The notes under the pieces: generated by a model | What the model was told of the DNA's origin: nothing | The model's input: only the letters and a program-made list of their open reading frames with translations | The model's database searches: none | Part shown: one piece after another, positions 59,393 through 64,000 of the stretch | Layout of the letters: each line of letters begins with the position of its first letter | Position numbering within the stretch: the first letter of the stretch is position 1 | Assembly: GCF_014635325.1 (NCBI RefSeq) | Contig: NZ_BMCT01000003.1 | Span: 124,001 to 188,000 of the forward strand | DNA from: Azorhizobium oxalatiphilum | GTDB taxonomy: Bacteria > Pseudomonadota > Alphaproteobacteria > Rhizobiales > Xanthobacteraceae | Direction: 5' to 3' | Length of the DNA: 64,000 nt | Position numbers and translations under genes: made by a program

Positions 59393-61219
59393 ATGCGCAG
59401 TCTCGGCATCTCGGCGCTCTATCATGACAGCGCCGCAGCCCTGGTGGTGGACGGCGAGATCGTCGCGGCCGCGCAGGAAGAGCGCTTCACACGGGTGAAG
59501 CACGACGCCTCCTTCCCGGTGAACGCCATCGGCTATTGCCTGGAAGCGGGGCGGACCTCGCTCGCCGACATCGATCAGGTGGTGTTCTACGACAAGCCGT
59601 TCCTCAAGTTCGAGCGGCTGCTGGAAACCTATGTGGCCTTCGCGCCGCGTGGCTTCGCCTCCTTCCGCCGCGCGCTGCCGCTGTGGCTGCGGGAAAAGCT
59701 GTTCCTGAAAGATCTGCTGTTCAAGGAACTGAAGGCCATCGAGCCGGGCTTCGAACTTTCGCGCCTGCTGTTCACCGAGCATCACCTCAGCCATGCGGCG
59801 AGCGCCTTCTTCCCCTCGCCGTTCGAGGAGGCCCTGGTGCTGACGCTGGACGGCGTGGGCGAGTGGGCCACGACTTCGGCCGCCATCGGACGGGGCAACA
59901 GCCTTGAGATATTCAAGGAGATCCACTTCCCCCATTCGCTGGGCCTGCTCTATTCCGCCTTCACTTATTACACCGGCTTCAAGGTGAATTCGGGCGAGTA
60001 CAAGGTGATGGGCCTTGCCCCCTATGGCGAGCCGCGCTTCACGCAGAAGATCCTCGATCACCTGATCGATCTGAAGGACGATGGTAGCTACCGGCTGAAC
60101 CAGGACTATTTCGACTATTGCACCGGGCTCACCATGACCAACGCGCGCTTCGACGCGCTGTTCGGTGCCCCGGCCCGCAAGAGCAGCGAGCCGCTCACCC
60201 CCTTCCACATGGATCTGGCCGCCTCGGTGCAGCAGGTCACGGAGATCGCGGTGACGCGCATGGCCTCGGCGCTCCAGCGCGAGACTGGCCAGAAGAACCT
60301 CTGCATGGCCGGCGGCGTGGCGCTGAACTGCGTCGCCAATGGCGTGCTGCACCGGCTCGGTCTGTTCGAGAACATCTATGTGCAGCCGGCCTCCGGCGAT
60401 GCGGGCGGCGCGCTCGGCGCGGCGCTGGCGGGCACGCATATGGAGGCGAACCTGCCGCGCGTCTCCGGCCGCGACAAGATGCAGGGCGCCTATCTCGGCC
60501 CCGCCTTCGCGCAGGACGACATCGAGCAGCGGCTCACCGCCGTCGGCGCGGTGTTCGAGGTGATGGAAGAGGACGATCTCACCGATGCCACGGCGCAGGC
60601 GCTGGCGGACGGCAAGGCGGTGGGCTGGTTCCAGGGGCGCATGGAGTTCGGCCCGCGCGCGCTGGGCGGTCGCTCCATCCTCGGCGATCCGCGCTCGCCC
60701 TCCATGCAGAAGACGCTCAATCTGAAGGTGAAGTATCGCGAGAGCTTCCGGCCCTTTGCGCCTTCGGTGCTGCGCGAGCGGGTGGCGGACTATTTCGATT
60801 TCGACGCCGACAGCCCCTACATGCTCATGGTCGCCCCGGTGGCCGAGGCGCGCCGCCGCGCCATGACGGCGGAAGAGGAGGCGCTGTTCGGCATCGAGAA
60901 GCTGAACGTGCCGCGCTCCGACATCCCCGCCGTGACCCATGTGGACTATTCGGCCCGCCTGCAGACGGTCACTGCCGACACCGCCCCGCGCTATCACGCG
61001 CTGATCACCCGCTTCGCGGAGATCACCGGCTGCCCGCTGGTGGTGAACACCTCGTTCAACGTGCGCGGCGAACCCATCGTCTGCACGCCGGAGGATGCCT
61101 TCCGCTGCCTCATGGGCACGGAGATCGAGGTGCTGGCGGTGGGCAATTGCCTGCTGCGCAAGGAAGCCCAGAACCCGGCGCTGAAGCTCAATTACGAAAC
61201 GGCGTTCGAACTCGACTGA
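59393..61219 (+). CDS. Carbamoyltransferase (NodU/TobZ/CmcH family)
   Basis: 608 residues. Transfers a carbamoyl group from carbamoyl phosphate, through carbamoyl-adenylate, to a hydroxyl. N-terminal Kae1-like part: ISALYHDSAAALVVDGEIVA, AAQEERFTRVKHDASFP, FTEHHLSHAASAFFPSPFEE, LTLDGVGEWATTS, AGGVALNCVANGVLHRLGLF; C-terminal YrdC-like part: WFQGRMEFGPRALGGRSILG, YRESFRPFAPSVLRERV, VVNTSFNVRGEPIVCTPEDA. Last gene of the cassette, 8 bp after DUF5989. Acceptor unknown: envelope sugar, lipid or small molecule. Confidence 0.95.
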   Translation: MRSLGISALYHDSAAALVVDGEIVAAAQEERFTRVKHDASFPVNAIGYCLEAGRTSLADIDQVVFYDKPFLKFERLLETYVAFAPRGFASFRRALPLWLREKLFLKDLLFKELKAIEPGFELSRLLFTEHHLSHAASAFFPSPFEEALVLTLDGVGEWATTSAAIGRGNSLEIFKEIHFPHSLGLLYSAFTYYTGFKVNSGEYKVMGLAPYGEPRFTQKILDHLIDLKDDGSYRLNQDYFDYCTGLTMTNARFDALFGAPARKSSEPLTPFHMDLAASVQQVTEIAVTRMASALQRETGQKNLCMAGGVALNCVANGVLHRLGLFENIYVQPASGDAGGALGAALAGTHMEANLPRVSGRDKMQGAYLGPAFAQDDIEQRLTAVGAVFEVMEEDDLTDATAQALADGKAVGWFQGRMEFGPRALGGRSILGDPRSPSMQKTLNLKVKYRESFRPFAPSVLRERVADYFDFDADSPYMLMVAPVAEARRRAMTAEEEALFGIEKLNVPRSDIPAVTHVDYSARLQTVTADTAPRYHALITRFAEITGCPLVVNTSFNVRGEPIVCTPEDAFRCLMGTEIEVLAVGNCLLRKEAQNPALKLNYETAFELD

Positions 61220-61249
61220 AGCGGCGGGTTTGGGGCGCAGGCTGGCGGC

Positions 61250-62242
61250 TCAGGCCATGGCTGCTTCGGGCTGCGGCCGGGTGCGCCGGGGCTCGCTTTC
61301 GGCCTGGCGCAGGTCGCGCGGCGTCATGCCATAAACGCCCTGGAAGGCGCGATAAAAGGCCGAGAGGCTCTCGAAGCCGCAGTGGAAGGCCACGTCCGCC
61401 ACGGGGCGGGAGGGCCTTGCGCGCAGCAATTGCGCGGCCTCGCGCACGCGCAATGTGGTCAGGGTGCGCGAGAAGGACTGGCCCGTGGGCTCGAACAGCA
61501 CATGGACCTGCCGCAGTGAAATGCCGAGTTCCGCCGCCACCCGCTCGGGAGAAAGGTCTGGCCGGCGCAGGTCGCGGGCAAGGATCTGGCGTGCGGCATG
61601 CAGATAGCCGGCGCGCAGCGCCGCCCGCCCTTCCACGCTGCCGGCGGCCAGACGGCCACGGATGATGAGCGCCAGTCGCGCCGCATGGACCACGTCGCTT
61701 TCGGCGTCGGTCGGCGGGACGTCGGCGCGGGTCAGCGCCATGAACAGGGCTTCCAGCGGCCGTGCCTGGGGCGCGGTGTGCGGCAGGCCGGCGGCAAACA
61801 GGTCGTGTCCCCGTGCGCCCACCAGCAGGTCCGCGCTCAGGGGGATCTTCAGCATGCGATATTCGAAGCCGTCACTGCGCTCCGGCGTGGCCTGGAAGGG
61901 CAGGTCGGAATGGCTGATGGTGAGGCTGCCCGCCTGCACATACTGGCGCGATCCGCGTCCGGTCTCCAGCATGCCGGGGCCGCGCACCTGCAGGCCGATG
62001 CACAGGCTGTTGCCGGACATCCGGGCGATGTCGGCATTGGTCCGGCCGATGCGATAGGATGAGGCCTGCATGTCGGAGACGATCGCGCCGCCCACTCCGC
62101 GGGCGGAGAATCGACCGTAAAAATCCGAACGCTGCGGCCGCTCCAGTTCGATGGTGACACCGAACAGGGTCTTTCCGCGCACTTCGCACCAATGGTCGAA
62201 GCGGTCCTGGGGCCGAAGATCGTCGGTGGTGAAGCTGAGCAT
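61250..62242 (-). CDS. AraC-family transcriptional regulator
   Basis: 330 residues. N-terminal effector part of the AraC_binding_2 type (MLSFTTDDLRPQDRFDHWCE, RMSGNSLCIGLQVRGPGMLE) and a C-terminal double helix-turn-helix (PERVAAELGISLRQVHVLFE ... SRPVADVAFHCGFESLSAFY, RAFQGVYGMTPRDLRQ). Start at 62242 with CAGGG. Convergent with the carbamoyltransferase gene, so control of that cassette is possible but not shown. Confidence 0.92.
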   Translation of the reverse strand: MLSFTTDDLRPQDRFDHWCEVRGKTLFGVTIELERPQRSDFYGRFSARGVGGAIVSDMQASSYRIGRTNADIARMSGNSLCIGLQVRGPGMLETGRGSRQYVQAGSLTISHSDLPFQATPERSDGFEYRMLKIPLSADLLVGARGHDLFAAGLPHTAPQARPLEALFMALTRADVPPTDAESDVVHAARLALIIRGRLAAGSVEGRAALRAGYLHAARQILARDLRRPDLSPERVAAELGISLRQVHVLFEPTGQSFSRTLTTLRVREAAQLLRARPSRPVADVAFHCGFESLSAFYRAFQGVYGMTPRDLRQAESEPRRTRPQPEAAMA

Positions 62243-62537
62243 TGTGCCCTGCGACTGGCGGCGGAACGGGGGGCTGGAACGCAAGCTCGAACGGGCGGAA
62301 ACCGCCGGAATGACGGAACCGCACGCACATCTTACGGCGCAAAGAAGTGTTTGTCCCGCCGGATGGCAGAACGATGGCGGTACTCTGTAATGTCGAGGTG
62401 CCGACCCGTCCGGGGATTGCGTGTGCCGCGTGCCCGGCGGGATCGATTGGCAAAGTGTTAGTCGCGGGGGGCGCCCGTTTCAAATCTCAAAAATGGGGGT
62501 ATTTGCGATTTGCCGCTCCTGTGGCGCGCGGGTGGGG

Positions 62538-63023
62538 TCAGGCGCGGCCGGCGTCGTCCGCCTCTGCCAGCAGCTTGGCGGCGCGATCGGAAAGCGTGCA
62601 GCCATGGTCTCTCAGGCTGCGGATGGCCTCGCGGGCCACGAACCGATTGGCCGTATTGCCCGTGAAGCTGCTGATCGAGTCGGTGAACGTCAGCACCACA
62701 TTCTCGGTGCCGATGGTTCGGCGGTAATCCACCAGCGCGATGCGGGAATAGGGCTTGCGCCGCCGCCAGACCACCTTGCATTCCACATGCTCGGGGTGGA
62801 GGGCCAGCCGGGGGCCGATGTTGCTGTGGGACCAGGACAGCCAGGGCAGGCCCTTCCAGCCGGAGAAGGCGGCGACCAGAGGCACGTAGACGGTGTCTCC
62901 CCGCTGTACGAGCAGGTTCCCCTTGGCGCGGGCAAGGCGGTTGCGCAGGCTGAGATAGATGATGCCCCAGATGATCGCGACGCCGAGGAAGGCGACGACG
63001 GTGAGCAGAATCTCGATCCTCAT
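62538..63023 (-). CDS. Membrane-anchored hypothetical protein
   Basis: 161 residues: one N-terminal helix (IEILLTVVAFLGVAIIWGII) then a soluble domain (GDTVYVPLVAAFSGWKGLPW, HPEHVECKVVWRRRKPYSRI, ALVDYRRTIGTENVVLTFTD). It looks like a single-pass protein with a PH-like or OB-like beta domain, but I know no named family. GGAAG lies upstream of ATG 63023. Confidence 0.65.
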   Translation of the reverse strand: MRIEILLTVVAFLGVAIIWGIIYLSLRNRLARAKGNLLVQRGDTVYVPLVAAFSGWKGLPWLSWSHSNIGPRLALHPEHVECKVVWRRRKPYSRIALVDYRRTIGTENVVLTFTDSISSFTGNTANRFVAREAIRSLRDHGCTLSDRAAKLLAEADDAGRA

Positions 63024-63209
63024 GGCGTCTGGCTTCCATGTATTGAAGGGCGTGGTTCGCCCATGGCACCGAATGTCCCGCGCACGGTGTGGAACCCTCG
63101 GGCGAGGGGCACCCCATCGCGCCGTTTCGCGCGCTGGGGCAGGTCGCTCTTGTGAACAGGCCGGCGCCTGATGCAGGACAGGCCGGCAGGGAAGAATGCG
63201 AGGTAAGCC

Positions 63210-63566
63210 GTGGCAAAGAAGATTTTCAAGCTGAGTGCGGACGAGATCGTGTCGTTTGTCCCCGGTTATGGTGGCTGTATCGCGAGCGATCGGATCACGG
63301 TCGATGGCGCGCCGGTGGGTTATATGTATCGCGACGCGCCGTTCCGGCCGGAGGACAGCGGCTGGTGTTTCCTCGCCGGGGACGAGGACGAGGCCTACAT
63401 GGCGGACGAGACCAAGCACGAGGTCTATGACGTCAACACCATCGCCAATTACGACCCCGACATCGTGCCCTTTCTCGATGCCGAGGAGGGCAGCCACTTC
63501 GCCCGCGACGAGGATGGCATCTTCCAGCCGGTGGAGGAGGACGATGAGGAGGAGGGGGACGACTGA
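63210..63566 (+). CDS. DUF2185 (immunity protein Imm33-like) domain protein
   Basis: 118 residues, GTG start after GAGG. FKLSADEIVSFVPGYGGCIA, SDRITVDGAPVGYMYRDAPF, SGWCFLAGDEDEAYMADETK and NIANYDPDIVPFLDAEEGSH-like text (NTIANYDPDIVPFLDAEEGS) define DUF2185, ending in a very acidic tail. Some members act as immunity proteins for secreted toxins, many are housekeeping-like. No toxin gene is adjacent. Confidence 0.82.
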   Translation: MAKKIFKLSADEIVSFVPGYGGCIASDRITVDGAPVGYMYRDAPFRPEDSGWCFLAGDEDEAYMADETKHEVYDVNTIANYDPDIVPFLDAEEGSHFARDEDGIFQPVEEDDEEEGDD

Positions 63567-63724
63567 TCCGCGCCGGCCGGTGACGGACGCCGAATGACGC
63601 TCACCGGAAAATGAGCGACGGGGCGGGCCATATGGCGATGCCGTGACGTTAGGGTATGGCGGCTGGGCGGTGGCAGAAGCCAAACGGCCGCCGTCCGTCG
63701 ATGCCCGACACGGGGAGGCAGCAG

Positions 63725-64000
63725 ATGATCTTCCAGCCGACATGCGGTCTCGGCCGCACGCAGAAACCCGGTTCCTCGCGCACCCGGCGCGTGGGCCCCG
63801 CTGTTCTGGCGCTGGGCCTCGCCCTCGCGCCGTTCGCCACCATTGCCCTCGCCGGAGCCGCCTTCGCGCACCATGGCTGGTCCTGGGCGGAAGGGGAGCA
63901 GATGGAGCTGAAGGGCAGCATCGAGAGCATCTCCATGGCGCCGCCCCATCCCATGCTCAAGGTGAAGGATGCCAAGGGCGTGGTCTGGCAGGTGGATCTG
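63725..64000 (+). CDS. DUF6152-like exported protein, 3' partial
   Basis: First 92 residues only; the frame runs off the right edge. Signal peptide with VGPAVLALGLALAPFATIAL, cleaved near AFAHH; the mature part begins HHGWSWAEGEQMELKGSIES, then ISMAPPHPMLKVKDAKGVVW, which is the DUF6152 pattern. GGGGAGGCAGCAG precedes the ATG. Function unknown; family members are periplasmic and sometimes next to copper or c-type cytochrome genes. Confidence 0.8.
   Translation, partial: MIFQPTCGLGRTQKPGSSRTRRVGPAVLALGLALAPFATIALAGAAFAHHGWSWAEGEQMELKGSIESISMAPPHPMLKVKDAKGVVWQVDL

Overview
The window is a 64 kb, high-GC, gene-dense piece of an alphaproteobacterial chromosome. Inference from gene content: a Hyphomicrobiales member, most like the Xanthobacteraceae (Azorhizobium/Xanthobacter type). 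Supporting marks are phaA-phaB divergent from phaR, a PhyR-type general stress response with GGAAC-N16/17-CGTT promoters, BioR-box control of biotin genes, an Hsp20-DUF1150 pair with a ROSE-like leader, and FNR/FixK boxes. I saw no rRNA, tRNA, CRISPR array, insertion sequence or prophage; it reads as ordinary core chromosome with small accessory cassettes.

Layout. 0-7 kb: METTL20-type methyltransferase (cut by the left edge), FMN-binding protein, DUF423 protein, acetyl-CoA synthetase, orphan sulfate-binding protein, thioredoxin-like 2Fe-2S ferredoxin, leuB. 7-11.2 kb: EamA exporter, then the polyhydroxyalkanoate genes phaA-phaB and a divergent phaR that carries an apparent 10-nt deletion and frameshift. 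11.4-19.4 kb: GGDEF/EAL protein, rpmF, parvulin PPIase, TetR regulator with a divergent small membrane protein, argJ-mutT, lipoprotein. 19.4-32.5 kb: thioesterases and alcohol/aldehyde dehydrogenases (adhP and an aldehyde dehydrogenase face each other's backs across two FNR-type boxes), a TctC/Bug-AtuA cluster with a LysR regulator, glycerate kinase, a GNAT protein behind striking palindromes. 32.6-43.5 kb: SMR pump, DUF72, K+ channel, typA, TM2 protein, hpf-ptsN (no rpoN), cupin, hsp20-DUF1150, membrane glutamate-synthase-like protein, TIM-barrel epimerase.

43.5-53.7 kb is a signalling and stress block: a CHASE3 hybrid histidine kinase with its single-domain response regulator, TerB-like protein, then small envelope proteins, a PRC-barrel protein, yqjD-yqjE and phyR. 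Three perfect and one near-perfect sigma-EcfG promoter elements lie within about 3 kb, which makes this a compact general-stress island. Divergent from phyR is a membrane HisKA_2 protein whose ATP-binding motifs are degenerate; nepR and ecfG are not in the window.

53.7-57.1 kb: bioY-bioB, an SDR lacking the catalytic tyrosine, and bioR, with identical BioR boxes in front of bioY and bioR. 57.4-61.2 kb: an operon-like cassette of SGNH hydrolase, SxtJ-family protein, DUF5989 micro-membrane protein and NodU/TobZ-type carbamoyltransferase, the best candidate for an undercharacterised system here. 61.2-64 kb: AraC regulator, membrane protein, DUF2185 protein and a DUF6152-like protein cut by the right edge.
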